Below, piece by piece: positions 19,690 to 31,578 of a DNA stretch of 64,000 bases. The notes under the pieces were generated by a model. The model was not told the origin of the DNA. It did not search any database and saw nothing but the letters and a program-made list of their open reading frames with translations. A program made the translations under genes and the position numbers. This DNA comes from Toxorhynchites rutilus septentrionalis (lineage: Eukaryota > Arthropoda > Insecta > Diptera > Culicidae): the NCBI RefSeq assembly GCF_029784135.1, contig NC_073744.1, positions 31,168,981-31,232,980 on the forward strand, given 5' to 3'. How positions within the stretch are numbered: position 1 is the stretch's first letter; each line of letters starts with the position of its first letter.

Positions 19690-21870
19690 GTTCCCCGGGA
19701 AGAGATCGGAGCAGCCGCCACACACACACACATACATGTGCGGAACTCTTCGTTTGGATGCCATTCAGCATCGAGAAAATTCCGGAAAGATCCAATCGTT
19801 ACTGTAAAATACATTCATGCACAAGAGTTCATTTTAATGTTTTCTATCCATGTAACACTGCGACTAAATATTTTTCAATCAAGTGCTATTAACAGGTGGT
19901 TATCGAGTTAGAATTAACCACTGGTGGGCTTCGAGTATCGAGGAAAATCAGGAAAGAACTAATCGTTGCTGAAAAATACTCTACCAGTTCCCCTGGGAAT
20001 TGAAAAATACATTGATGCGGAAGAGTTTATTCTAATGTTTTCTATCCATATAATACTGCAACCAAATACATTTGGTTTTGTGGTTTTCAATCAATCGCAA
20101 TTAACAGGAAAGCTCCTGAAAATTATTCTTCCCCATAAGTAGAAAATTTTCGTATCCAATATTGTATGCGCACGCAACGGAAAATGTTTCGCATCGTGAA
20201 AATTATATAATTTTCAATCGATTAATACTCAGTTGCCGAAAGTTTCAAACTCAGAGAGTCATCGTAAACCACACCTTCTCTCCATTCAATCACGCACAAA
20301 AAGCATACTTAAGCGATATTCTGGTGGTGAAACGCATTTATTTTTCGTGAGGACATCGATAAAACAACATCGTAATTGAACGAGCTGAACGTGCTGGATG
20401 AGCTGGACGGCGAGGGATCGAGGGATTCATTACCTGGCCTGACCTGACCTGAAAGACATGTAGTTTGTTTGAAACTGTGAGGGAGGGCAGAAAAACCGAT
20501 CGATCAGAAGGAGAAGAAAAGGTGACCAAGAGAGTATCAGCGTCGAGAAACTGTTCCCCGGGAAGACATCGAAGCAGCCGCCACACACACACACATACAC
20601 GCGCGAAATTATTTTCGTTTGGATGCCATTCAGCATCGAGAAAATTCCGGAAAGATCCAATCGTTGCTGAAAAATAATCTGCCAGTTCCCCTGGGAATTG
20701 AAAATACATTCATGCGAAAGAGTTTATTTTAATGTTTTTCAACCGCATAACCAAATACCATAATATTTTTCAATCAAGTGCTATTAACAGGTGGTTATCG
20801 AGTTAGGATTAACCACTGGTGGGCTTCGAGTATCGAGGAAAATCTGGAAAAATCTAATCGTTGCTGAACATTAATCTGCCATTCCCTGGGAATTGAAAAA
20901 TACATTCATGCGAATGAGTTTATTTTAATGTTTTCTAACCATATAACACAGCGACCAAATACATTTGATTTTGTAATTTTTCAATCAAGTGTAATTAGCA
21001 GGAGAGCTTCTGAAAATTATTCTCCCCCATAAGTAGAAAATTTTCGTATCCAATATTGCATGCGCGCGCAACGGAAATTGCCATCGTAAACCACACCTTC
21101 TCTCGATTCAATCACGCACAAAAAGCATACTTAAGCGATGGTGGCCAGAATGGTGGTGAAACGTATTCATTTTTCGTGAGGACATCGACAAGACAACATC
21201 GTAATTGAACGAGCTGAACGTGCTGGACGAGCTGGACGGCGAGGGATCGAGGGATTCATTACCTAGCCTGACCTGACCTGAAAGACATGCAGTTTGTTTG
21301 GAACTGTGAGTGAGGGCAGAAATGCCGATCCATCAGAAGGAGAAGAGAAGACGACCGAGAGTACCAGCATCGAAAATTGGTTCCGCTTGAGGTATCGAAG
21401 CAACTGCCACACGCATACACGCGTGCAACTCTTTACGATCGCTGGTTATCGAGAAGAATCCGGAATGAAGTGATCGTTGCTGTAAAATAATCTGCCAGTC
21501 CCACTTGGACTTGAAAATTACATTCAAGCGGAAGAGTTTATTGTAATGTTTTCTATCCTTTTAATACTGCGACCAAATACAATTAATTGTGTGATTTTTC
21601 AATCAAGTACAATCAACAGGTGGTTATCGAGTTAGCATTAACCACTGGTGGATTTCGAGAAGAATCGAGGAGAATCCGGAAAGATGTCGTTGCTGCAAAA
21701 TAATCAACCAGTTCCCCTTGGAATTGAAAATTACATGCAAGCGAACGAATTTATTTTAATGTTTTCTATACATATAATACTGCGACCAAATACATTTAGT
21801 TCTGTGATTTTTCAATCAAGTGCAGTTAGCAGGAAAGCTTCTGAAGATTATTCTTCCCCATCAGTAGGAC
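19690..21870 (+). repeat. three tandem units of about 0.85 kb
   Basis: Starts near 19690, 20565 and 21385 are marked by CGAAGCAGCCGCCACACACA-type sequence. Each unit continues with ACATTCATGC, AATGTTTTCTATCCATATAA and AGGTGGTTATCGAGTTAG. The last unit is shortened and more diverged. Frames running through it change between units, so I do not call it coding. It sits inside the 230-bp inverted repeats. Confidence 0.7.
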
Positions 21871-22029
21871 ATTTTCGTATCCAATATTGGATGCATAAAA
21901 CCTTGTACCTCCAACGTAACGCTCTCGTTTTCGAAGTCCCTCAAATATTCATTTATTCATTCATTCAGAATGAATTCAGATTCAACTTCAAACAAATGAT
22001 CACTAAATCAACGATAGTCCTACGTCACC

Positions 22030-22713
22030 ATTGCGGTTATACCATAAATATAACCCACTTCCTGTTTTTTTTCTCCGAGTCGGGAGAACGTTTCTGGTGC
22101 GGAATCCGGTATGGTGAATGGGCCCTGCTTTCATGGCGGGCGTGTTCTGCGCTAAGAATTAGCAGAATTGTGCAGTTAATTGCGGTGATTGAGCCCTGCC
22201 TGCGTTGCAGGCATGTTAGTTAGCCACGGGCTTTAGTGCGCTTCTCTGTGGGAAAAATTTCGTGCAGAGGTGCCGCTGGCGGTGTGATTCGCCGGAAGTT
22301 TTTTTTCTTTCTGCACATGCGGTGCGGAAAAAAACATCGAAATTGCGTAGGCTCGCCGAGCCGAGTGTGACTGGCAATTTCCGGTGTGAAAAGAATGAGA
22401 GAAGTGTAAAAAGAAAAAAAAGGAAATAGTGCGAAAAAGAAAAATTAATTGAATTCAAGATGGTGGGCACTCGCTGAGCGAGCGAAGAAAAGTAGTGCGG
22501 AGCCGGACAATTTCCGGTGAGAAGAGAAAGTTAAGGAAAGGAGAAAGTGAACGAAAAGAGAAATTGTGTGGGAGAGCTCGAGGAGTCGTGGAGAGAACGA
22601 AGAAGGAAAAGGAGTACAGCAGCAGGAGTTGGAATAGGAGAGAAAGAGAAGATCGGCGGGACCGATGGCACACCAGCCACTGGAGAGGAGCCACTAAGCA
22701 ACCATTAACAAAG
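22030..22713 (+). other. candidate non-coding 5' exon with a strong splice donor
   Basis: A purine-rich segment with only short upstream ORFs (for example ATG at 22460, stop after five codons) ends in ACAAAG followed by GTGAGTGCG at 22714, a near-consensus donor. The composition differs from the AT-rich surroundings. It could be the leader exon of a host gene or of a transposon. Its start and downstream exon are not seen. Confidence 0.3.
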
Positions 22714-23754
22714 GTGAGTGCGAGCGTGAGAGAGTGTGCATGTGTGCGTGTGATTTTTGTAATTTTAATACATACGTCGGAATGATTTACGGCATGATGG
22801 CGGCTTGCGAGCTGGCAGAATGATGTGAGTGAGAAGTGAGAAACGAAACATCTCACATGATGGCAACAAGCACATGTGTAGAGGAGATTTCGTAACAATT
22901 GATTTAAGAATGCATTACACTTGGTTCGCTGTGGTTGAACGGAATTTTGATAAATGCAGATTAGCGCTTCTACACTTCATTGCAACCCGTAGGCTGTCCT
23001 ACTCACCAGATCCCGACAACATTTGATTCCAGGAGCTGTCCGAAACAGAAAAATCTGTTGAACATTCGGATCTGCCTTCTTGGAGAAAACGATCACTATC
23101 GTCCGATGCCATATTGTGGGTTCATGGTTCGCTTTGGTTGAATGTAATTTCGTTTTTTTACAGTCTGCTACACAGAATATTTGTTTTGAAGCTGTTGTCA
23201 ATTATCCGAATGACATGGTCATTTTACATTCGATAGATTATTATTTTCTGCATCCAATGGTGTAAGTAACTCAATTTTGAACAAAATTGCGCTTGGTTCG
23301 TTTTGGCAGAACCCCGACCAATTCATGCATTGTGATATATTACGTTCTTCGTTGCAAGTTTAACGTATGGCATGATGCCTTGTTCATTTCATTCATTTAT
23401 CGTGGACTTCCAAAATGTGTGAAAGGAATGGCTAAGCTTTCAATGTATTTTACATTTCCTGTATCTCCCAAGTGTACGTACTTCTCGAATCGCCAATTTG
23501 TTTGATTTGATGAACTTCAGTTTTGATTTTGACATGTAAGTTGAACACATATTGCCGATTAACCATATCGACGTTATCGCAGCAAATTGTTATCAACATT
23601 TTGCCAAACGGTATACATAGAAGTTCAGTGAGTTGAAGACATGAAGGAATATCTTCCAATGCAGTCTTGAATAACCGAGCCAAAGCGTTGTGTTCATACC
23701 ACTTTTGAAGTTCGCACACATTCCGAAGTGTAAAAATGCATGAGGGTACAAAAG
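22714..23754. other. non-coding stretch, no gene recognised
   Basis: If the donor at 22714 is real this is intronic. It contains GGTTCGCTTTGGTTGAA-type words repeated near 22922, 23130 and 23290, suggesting old tandem duplication. No domain is visible in any frame. Confidence 0.35.
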
Positions 23755-23960
23755 CATATATTTGCAATGCCGATTTCACCAGACGCCTTGCTTTATAAGT
23801 CTGTGTTGGGAAAAATCATTCCGGTCTGCAGAAATGCATGTGAGTACAAAAGTACCCACACCTTGCATTTACTTTGCAATGCCGATTACCCCAGGCTCAT
23901 TAGTTTTTCAATCTGTGTTAAGGAAACACACATATTTCAGCGATTGTACATCAACCGCTG
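23755..23960. repeat. diverged copy of the 95-bp minisatellite
   Basis: TTTGCAATGCCGATTTCACC near 23760 and TTTGCAATGCCGATTACCCC near 23870 are two units related to 18113-18473. They are separated by about 110 bp. Confidence 0.6.
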
Positions 23961-24030
23961 CGCAATCATAACTAAGTGGATTTCCGAGCGGGCATCGTTT
24001 ATACATACAGATTTGTGTGATTTGATTAGT

Positions 24031-24260
24031 CTGTTTTCAAAGTAATTTTCAAACAATTGAAACAAGTTTTCGGGTCATTAATTAACAATCATATAACTCT
24101 TGGAAATTTTATCTTTCGAATGGAATGATTATCATAATACTCCGTTCAGCCGGCAAAGAAGTATTAACGTTCAAAACCTTGCACTCCAAGCGTCACGTTT
24201 CCGTTTTCGAAACTTTGAAATTACACCCCGGTACAGAAATGAAAGACGTAATCCTACGTC
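24031..24260. repeat. right arm of the 230-bp inverted repeat
   Basis: It ends with GACGTAATCCTACGTC at 24245-24260 and reads inward as the complement of 19254-19483, including ATCTTTCGAATGGAATGA and the GAAACTTTGAAATTACACCC block. Confidence 0.65.
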
Positions 24261-25113
24261 ATAAATATGGATGTTTGACCGGGCAGTATTCTCTGGCAGC
24301 TGATGAATACAGAGTACTCAGAGTACAGTTTAAAAAGTCTTTTAAATACAAAGCAAATCTTATTGAATTTTGACATTGATGTTTTACTTCAAAAAATACT
24401 TGGCATGTCCACGTGGACATTCTATAAACCCCCTACCCCCTCATCGTGGACTAGGGTGGACTAAAGTTGTCCACGTTGTATGTGGACAGCCCCAAAAAGG
24501 TCTTGCTAATTTGTTTGATAGAACGAATTATTGTACACAATTTTGTGTTGCATACAACATTTATGGGAACGAAATTTAAAGAAAGAATGCATAATACATG
24601 ATTTACCTTCGCATCCGCTCGCAAAAATATCTTTTATTTGTTAAATTTCTAACTTGTTTTATTATTTCAACTGTTGATGTCTCAGGCGAAAAAAAAACTG
24701 GATAAATTTTCCGTCTAATGGTGTACATTATAACATATATCGTAAGAACGATTCTGCGAAATATGCATCGGAAAACTCTTAATAAACGTTAGGGTGGGTT
24801 TAGACTAGTGATATACTCATGTGAAGAAATATGATGAGATCTATAGAAATCGCATCAACCGTTTACACTAGCGTGAACTTCTATAATGAATATATTCATA
24901 TTTTCGGTAAATTTATTCACCTGAAGTAGAACTGCATCCAACTTTAGTGATTTCTCACCAGTGTTCTCACTGGTTTACATATGCTGAATTTATTCAAGTT
25001 ATGTACACCCTAATGTAAACCCGCCATTACATTTTTCGTAGAGTGACCCCCTATCTAGAAATCAAAGACGTAGTCCTACGTCAAAAGGTTGAGTACCGCT
25101 GCTTTAGGGGCTA
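24261..25113. other. non-coding stretch, possible MITE at about 24790-25031
   Basis: GGGTGGGTTTAGACTAG near 24792 and the inverted TAATGTAAACCCGCC near 25013 could be terminal repeats of a 240-bp MITE; the similarity is modest and no target duplication is clear. GACGTAGTCCTACGTC occurs at 25067. No gene is seen. Confidence 0.35.
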
Positions 25114-25925
25114 CTAGCTGACCCGGCAAACTTCGTTCCGCCCAAAATTAGTTTTTTGACATCCGGCGATCCTTTTTTGGTATAGATAGAAGAAGATATA
25201 GAAGTGCGTTTCATCACATTAAAATCCATTTCCAGTTTCGAACAAAGATCAATTTCGCTAGCGCAAACGTCAAATGGACTAACAGCACTTGTCACAATGT
25301 AATTGTAGAACATATGGGAATTTAATTTTCCGAATTTTCCCTTTTTCCTTCAGAGTTTTCCGAAAATTTTCAATTGTCATGTTTGGAGGGGTGTCATACC
25401 ATCATAGAAACATTTCTCATACCCAAAAACCCTCACATCCCAAATTGTGCTTGATTAGTTATCGAGTTATGCAGAAGTTTGTGTTTCTTTTGTATGGCAG
25501 TCCCCCTTAGAGAGGGGGGATGAGTGTATACACCATGGAAACGTTTCGTGCCCCGTAAAACCTTCACATGCCAAATTTCGTTTCATTTGCTTGATTAATT
25601 CTCCAGTAATGCAGAAATTTGTATTTCATTTGTATGAAAGCCCACCCTTAGAGAGCGGGTGGAGTGTCTCACCACCGTGAAACATTTATTGCACCCTAAA
25701 ACCTCCACATGCCAAATTTGGTTACGTTAATGGATAGCTGTTAATTCTCGAGTAATGCAGAAATTTGAGTTTCATTTGTATGGCAGCCCCCCCTTAGAGA
25801 GGGGGGTGGAGAGTTTAACCATCATAGAAATATTTATTGCACTCTGAAATCTTCGCATGCCTAATTCGGTTTCATTTGCTTAATTAATTCTCGAGTAATG
25901 CAGAAATTTGTGTTTCATTTGTATG
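25114..25925 (-). mobile_element. Helitron-like element, minus strand, with 130-bp tandem units
   Basis: On the minus strand it ends CCGGGTCAGCTAG before a T (3' end at 25114), matching the Helitron CTRR rule, and shares its body with the element at 16745-17694. Inside are about three units containing CCCTTAGAGAG, CACATGCCAAATT and TAATGCAGAAATTTG. The 5' end is missing where the mariner remnant begins. Confidence 0.5.
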
Positions 25926-27048
25926 GCGTAGTTCTAGTTGTATTCATTGTATCGAGTCATACTATAGCTTGTTGGAAAGGTATTTTTGCGCGCTATAATA
26001 TAGTCCTTGACAGTGTTTTGTTTGGTTAAGTCGTTCGTGAGTAATAGTGTCGCAAATATGACTATGACAAAGGCAAAAATGCATCTCAAGCTACCAATAA
26101 AATTTGTGCAGTTTATGGACCCGATACAGTTTACATTTCCACCGCACAACGATGGTTTCAACGTTTTCATTCTGGTGTAGAGGTCGTCGAAGATGCGCCA
26201 CGCTCCGGAAGGCCTGTCGTCGAAAATTGCGACATTAGTCGAGTCGAATTAGCCGAGAAAGACCGGCATAGTAGCAGCCGTAGCATCGGCCAAGAGCTGG
26301 GGATAAGTCATCAAACCGTTATTAACCATTTGAAGAAGCTTGGATTCACAAAGAAGCTCGATGTATGGGTGCCACACACGTTGACGCAAAAAAACATCTT
26401 TGACCGTATCGACGCATGTGAATCGCTGCTGAATCGCAACAAAATCGACCCGTTTCTGAAGCGGATGGTGACTGGCGATGAAAAGTGGGTCACTTACGAC
26501 AACGTGAAGCGCAAACGGTCGTGGTCGAAGTCCGCTGAAGCGGCTCTGACGGTGGCCAAGCCCTCATTAACGGCCAGGAAGGTTCTGCTGTGTGTTTGGT
26601 GGGATTGTCAAGGAATAATCTATTATGAGCTGCTTCCCTATGGCCAAACGCGCAATTCGAACCTGTACTGCCAACAACTGGATCGCTTGAAGGTAGCACT
26701 CATGAAGAAGAGGCCATATTTGATAAACAGAGGCCGCATTGTCTTCCATCAGGACAACGCCAGGCCACACACTTCTTTGGTGACGCGCCAGAAGCTCCGG
26801 GAGCTCGGATGGGAGGTTCTTTTGCATCCGCCGTATAGTCCGGACCTTGCACTAAGTGACTACCACCTGTTTTTGTCCATGGCGAACGAGCTAGGTAGTC
26901 ACAAGTTAGCCACAAAAGAGGCTTGTGAAAATTGGCTATCCGAGTTTTTTGCCAATAAGGAAGCGAGCTTCTATAACAGGGGTATTATGAAGTTGGCATC
27001 TCGTTGGGAACAAGTCATCGAACAAAACGGCGCATATTTGAATATATA
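25926..27048 (+). mobile_element. mariner copy A, truncated at both ends
   Basis: It is nearly identical to the mariner at 35087-36367 but lacks both terminal inverted repeats: it starts at CGTAGTTCTAGTTG and stops after CGCATATTTGAAT. It also carries a deletion of about 40 bp near 26060 that removes the transposase N-terminus. It abuts the Helitron-like element on the left and an (AT)n tract on the right. Confidence 0.8.
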
Positions 27049-27055
27049 TATATAG
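26330..27055 (+). pseudogene. mariner transposase, C-terminal 240 residues open (copy A)
   Basis: The open frame holds the second DNA-binding end (LGFTKKLDVWVPHTLTQK) and the full DD34D catalytic domain: VTGDEKWVTYDN, HQDNARPHTS and YSPDLALSDYHLF, with 34 residues between the second and third aspartates. The upstream N-terminal region is present in other frames with a deletion. With no terminal repeats the element is immobile, and whether this fragment is expressed is unknown. Confidence 0.8.
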
Positions 27056-28321
27056 ATTCAGATTCAGAAGAATTCAGAAGACATTCATATAACAACAATG
27101 TTTGCATCACTCAGCCGACAAGATAATTTAGAAAAACAATGAAAGAGAAATGAGATCATGTTTATATTTCGATAATAAAAGCCACGTTCCACTTGTATCC
27201 TTGAGGTACATTTAGTTTCGCTCAGCCCTAACAATCGTGAGCAACAACAGTGCGACTTTGAGATGCAACCTAGCGAAAAACAAATAAACAACTGGACAAC
27301 CAACCCGCGCCATCACTCACACGACATTCGATGACCACTATTCCATTTCGAGATTTTTTTCTTCTCCTCGGTGATACAATTTTAGTTTTTTCTAGTCAAT
27401 AAAACGTGACATAGTTCAATGCCAATAGCGAAGATGCATATGCATGGTGAAAAAAAGTGGCAACTCACTGCAGCAAAACGATATTCCAGTTTCCTCTTCC
27501 CAGAGCAGATTGCTTCTCCGATAATGCAGCAGGAGGGAGCATTGACCTTGCACAGTGCCAAACCAAGACTAGCCGGCGGCCGACCAGCAGCAGTGCTAGT
27601 GTCTCGTCTAGACGATTCGGTATTCCAAATTTATTCCAATTCCGCGATCGGTACCGCACATCGATGATGATTGAGGGGAAGAACAAAAACTTTCGACCAT
27701 CCGCGCCGCCATCGCCCCCCGGCGCCATCGCGCTGAGAACCGGCGATGTGGCGTCCAGGCGAGCTTGCGAGATTCAATCATCGTCAATTGATCTAATTGA
27801 ACGACGGGACTGCTCGACGTACGGACGGATCCAGTTCCAAGCGCGCGCGTGTGCCTTTCCATCCATTCCAACCAATAACGACGAAAACGATTTGTGGGAA
27901 AATGATGGGAGCTTATGATGAGTTTTCAATCCCCTCGCATTTCGCTTTGGAGCCATCTAGCCTAATTGCCTTCCCTCCTGCAAGTGTGTGTGTTCCACAT
28001 TGATAACGGCGCTACATTCCACAGTCCAATCCTGTGTCCATGGGTAGACAAATATGAATGGACTTCGGGATAGTATTCCATCAAGGTATATCGCTCATAA
28101 ATGGTAACAATTCTCATTAAAATGCGTACAAAGCATTCCAAGATAAGATAAGCAATTGTGTACGTTGTCGTTCTCCAACGAACCAACGAGAACGAACGAT
28201 CGATTATTATCGCAAATAAACGATATGTACACCTGACGATGGCGAATAGTGGGGCGATAAATAACTTCAACGATAGTATAATGTGTTTGTTGAACAAACA
28301 GATAACGGATATCTCACTCAC
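27056..28321. other. non-coding stretch, probable intron of the membrane-protein gene
   Basis: It lies downstream of the splice donor at 28321 on the minus strand and is GC-richer than the rest at 27450-27950. A 153-residue plus-strand frame (27457-27918) has low-complexity composition and no recognisable domain. No acceptor-flanked continuation of the gene was found. Confidence 0.35.
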
Positions 28322-28670
28322 CGGACCGTCCCTTCTCGCTACCCAGCGGTAGATTCATCATCAGAAGTGTAAAAAACGAGAATAACCCAATGGCACACAC
28401 AAAAATCCTATTCCTCGTGCAGCTATTCCCGCCCGTAAGCGGCACCTTCCGTCCCACTGGCGCTCCCATCGTCTTTGGGCTCTTCTTGACAGATTCATCG
28501 ATTAGCAGACGGTACTCGTCGGCCTCGTTATCGTTGCTCGTCAAACTAACAACACTCCGCTCGTTCCCTTCCGGTTCCTGCAGCCTTCGATATACGTCAC
28601 CATTCGTAACAACTCCCACCGGCTGAAAGGTGCAGTGTCTGGCTCCGGTGTCGGACTCATTTGGAAACAT
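28322..28670 (-). CDS. first coding exon of a single-anchor (type II-like) membrane protein
   Basis: The minus strand shows a TTTTTCAG acceptor at 28672-28679, one base, then ATG (28670) opening 116 codons plus one base, and a consensus donor GTGAGT at 28316-28321. The product begins MFPNESDTGARHC, has a polar acidic N-terminal tail with dispersed basic residues (KKSPK, GRK, RNR) and then a hydrophobic segment, IFVCAIGLFSFFTLLMMNL (about residues 89-107). Basic residues before the helix predict a cytosolic N-terminus, so it is a signal-anchor protein or the first helix of a transporter. The rest of the gene must lie to the left, spliced in beyond what I can identify. The family is not recognised. 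Codon use and splice signals suggest a real host gene. Confidence 0.6.
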
Positions 28671-28794
28671 GCTGAAAAATTTAAACGGAGTATTACACAA
28701 GAGGAAGCATGAAAAAGCTCCCGACAGGAAGCATTTGCGTATCGTCCAAGGACATCGGAGAAAACAACATAAAAACGAAAATCAAAACACTCAC

Positions 28795-28990
28795 TTTGCG
28801 CGATTATTTCCTGTAAATACTGTTCCTCACATACAATTTCCCCCCCAACGAAACGACAGGATCAATTCGAGACACTTCACACTTGCGACACGACTAGTTC
28901 ACCTAGCAAATCAATTCGTAAACCTGCCTCCATCGGAACGATCGAATTCCCTCAAGCTGCGTTTTCAGCGACGATCACGGTAGTGCTCCC
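28795..28990 (-). other. probable 5' untranslated exon of the same gene
   Basis: On the minus strand AATCGCGCAAA is followed by GTGAGTGTTTTG (donor at 28794), and a 123-bp intron leads to the acceptor before the start codon at 28670. The upstream limit is approximate; a TATA-less promoter near 28990-29150 is likely but not identified. Confidence 0.45.
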
Positions 28991-29419
28991 GATGTATTGC
29001 CTCTCCATGGGGAACTAGGAAATGTATTGCCTATTGCACGCTTCCAATATTGCCACCGCTGTTTCTCGCTCGGGGGACTAGATTAAAAATATCACCCTGA
29101 AAGTGTTCACCACCCAGCGCCGACCAACGCAAATAGTCGCTCACTTTGGGACCACCGCACACACATGCGAATAAAACTCGTCAATCGAATCGATAAAAGT
29201 TATGCAAATAGAACATTATTTACAAACAAAAGCCATGCTGTCGAGTGGGGAACGGAGCGCACCCACTCTCGGTGCGATACCGGCACGGCATGTGAAATGG
29301 CTGGTAAGCAGGTAGAAAGCGGATTCAAACAAGAGGAAATCGACCCGCTCGAAGCGTTGCTGCTCACATCTCTCGCTGAAACCAAGGCGCTTATATCAAT
29401 GTATAACAGGTGAAGCAAC

Positions 29420-29476
29420 TTGGAGGCGAATGAACTGCAAAGTTTAAAGCCTCTTAAAAACAAAGAAACGTGAAAC
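29420..29476 (+). mobile_element. ultra-short retroposed 3' tail with target-site duplication
   Basis: GGCGAATGAACTGCAAAG and its A-rich end (shared with 12576-12630) are flanked by the direct repeat GTGAAGCAAC at 29410-29419 and 29477-29486. The insert is only about 57 bp, the very 3' end of a LINE-mobilised RNA. Confidence 0.7.
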
Positions 29477-29486
29477 GTGAAGCAAC

Positions 29487-31173
29487 ATCATCACTTTAAA
29501 AAGAAGGGTATTACGGTTTGTGGAGCGGGGGTTGTTCGTTTTGTTATTGCTAGGATACGTCATTTTTGCATTTTTACATGCGAGAGTAGTGGAAATGAGA
29601 ATGAAATTCTACAAAATCATTTCTTCTTTTTCACATAAATTCGCGAAAGCCGAACATAGTAGCCATCGTTCGAATAAGCGTCGTAGCAGTTTGTAGAGAA
29701 CTGCCGGTAGCGTTCTGAAGCTGTTTGTAAACAAAACCGACAGCAATTCCAATATGGCTGAAAGTGCATTTCATATAATTGTTTCACCTGGTACATATAG
29801 AGACGCCTTGGCTGAAACGAATGCGAATTTGCACACTTATTGCAAACTCAGTGGTGCGAACTCAACCCACTTCATTATTTTTGTTGCAGAAATATTGTGT
29901 ATAACAATATTTCCCAGATTTCTGAAAAATTAGAGGCTCTATTCATCACATCAAGGATATTTGACTCACCGGATGACATTTTTTCATAGTTTTAATACAT
30001 AAAAAGTTTTTATATTTAGTTTATATTAATACACATGACGTTAGACCAGCGATACTTTGCCGTCCGGCGTAACCATAGTGGTTACGTGCGCAAAATTGGT
30101 CACAACGCAGTGATATCATGAGTATAGTAACGCTCAGTTGCCGACGATAGTACTTTAGTATCTTCTGGATTCTGTTGGTGATTTGTTGGTAACAATAACT
30201 TGTACAAGTCACCCATTTTTATGATTCCATAAGTACTTTTGCCCTGACATCATTGCAGACGAAAGAGACGGTACGATTATTCACAATGAATCAAAAATTG
30301 CATTCTCTGCAGGTAGGGAGAAACCTTGAACGAAAATTGTCTCTGATAATTATTTTATATTCTGGATAGGATTTTTTTTTTGCTGAAATGCTAGGAGATT
30401 TATAAAAAAAAGTTGAGTTAGGAGCAGGACTATGTCTTCTAAGTATTTAAACAACATCGAATAAAATTTTTTTCAACAACTTAAATTTGCTTTCGGGTCT
30501 GCGTATTACAAAATATAAGTTACTGTTCGATATTGTTACCACAAGCATGGTTCATGACCGTGCGGTGATATAAAACTCGCATAGCGGATGGAAAATGTAC
30601 ACTTCATTTTCTTATAAATTTCACCAACTACACGACCGCAAGCCTTGGTGGATGTCCAATATGTCAACGAAGAAATACTGGTAATGACGGACAATCATTC
30701 GTAAAAATTAACAACGAGGACATTGACATGGAAAATCGTTCGACAGTGTCATATTCACCTCAGCCTATGCAAAACATTCAATGCTTATATTAATGTTGAG
30801 TTCTGTGGTTCGATGAAATACTTTAATTTGTCTACTTGACGACAAAAATATATTCCTTTTTTCACTTTACATTTAACGTTTAGGCAGGCCCCGGCTAAGA
30901 AAATATGATCCGCGAGTCAAGATTGTGCCGTCAATTTAGCTGTCATCGCCAAACTAATCGGTGAAGTCAAGACGATTCAATGGTGTATAGTGCGACAGTT
31001 TGGTTGATAAGTGGGTTAGGGAAGCGGTGTATGAAAGCAGAATAGAAGCGAGCTGTATTTGGAGATAGACGTTTTGCGTATGAAAAAGACGAAATTTTGC
31101 AACGTAAAATGTAGTATTGAATAGAGTTTACAAAACAATATATTATTTTGTGTACAAAAATACTATATTTTTA
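29487..31173. other. non-coding stretch, no gene recognised
   Basis: The segment 29720-29830 (GTTTGTAAACAAAACCGA, ATGGCTGAA, CGCCTTGGCTGAAACGA) resembles 32000-32110, and 31000-31060 (GGTTAGGGAAGCGGTGTATG) resembles 31875-31920. These are diverged repeats rather than genes. Confidence 0.35.
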
Positions 31174-31578
31174 GCATTGCTGCAGAGGGTTTTGATATAT
31201 TAGCCCAAATTGTAATATATTTTTAAGAGTCTTGATTCACACAATTTGAGATTTTGGCAGTTCTCGCAAGTGACAGTGTTTGACGCTGTCACATGCTGTG
31301 TATTAGTATATGGATGCCCTAAGGGTAAGGTTACATTGGCTCGGGGTACGCACGAAAATTTGATTGTACGAATAGAAACAAACAATTTTGTTCGATAGAT
31401 GCTGACGAATTCGAACGAAACAAGGGGGAAGCAATGTAACCACATCAATACAACTCAATGTGGTTGTTTACTTCGGTGTCACTTGCGAGAACTGCCAAAA
31501 TCTCAAACTGTGTGAATCAAGACTCTTAAAAATATATTACAATTTGGGCTAATATATCAAAACCCTCTGCAGCAATGC
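31174..31578. repeat. near-perfect 102-bp inverted repeat with a 201-bp loop
   Basis: Arms 31174-31275 and 31477-31578 are reverse complements with a single visible mismatch. They begin AGCATTGCTGCAGAGGG and end TTCTCGCAAGTGACA. Transcription would give a long hairpin. It could be a foldback MITE, but no target-site duplication was found. Confidence 0.85.

Noticed and set aside
21648..22223. 191-residue plus-strand open frame
   Set aside because: It runs from the third tandem unit across unrelated sequence, has no domain and no counterpart frame in units 1 and 2.
22455..22898. 147-residue minus-strand frame opposite the purine-rich segment
   Set aside because: Ser/Leu/Phe-rich composition is what the complement of GA-rich DNA gives; no splice or start context supports it.
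27457..27918. 153-residue plus-strand frame in a GC-rich stretch
   Set aside because: No recognisable domain, low-complexity composition, and overlapping frames on the other strand are equally long, as expected from local base composition.
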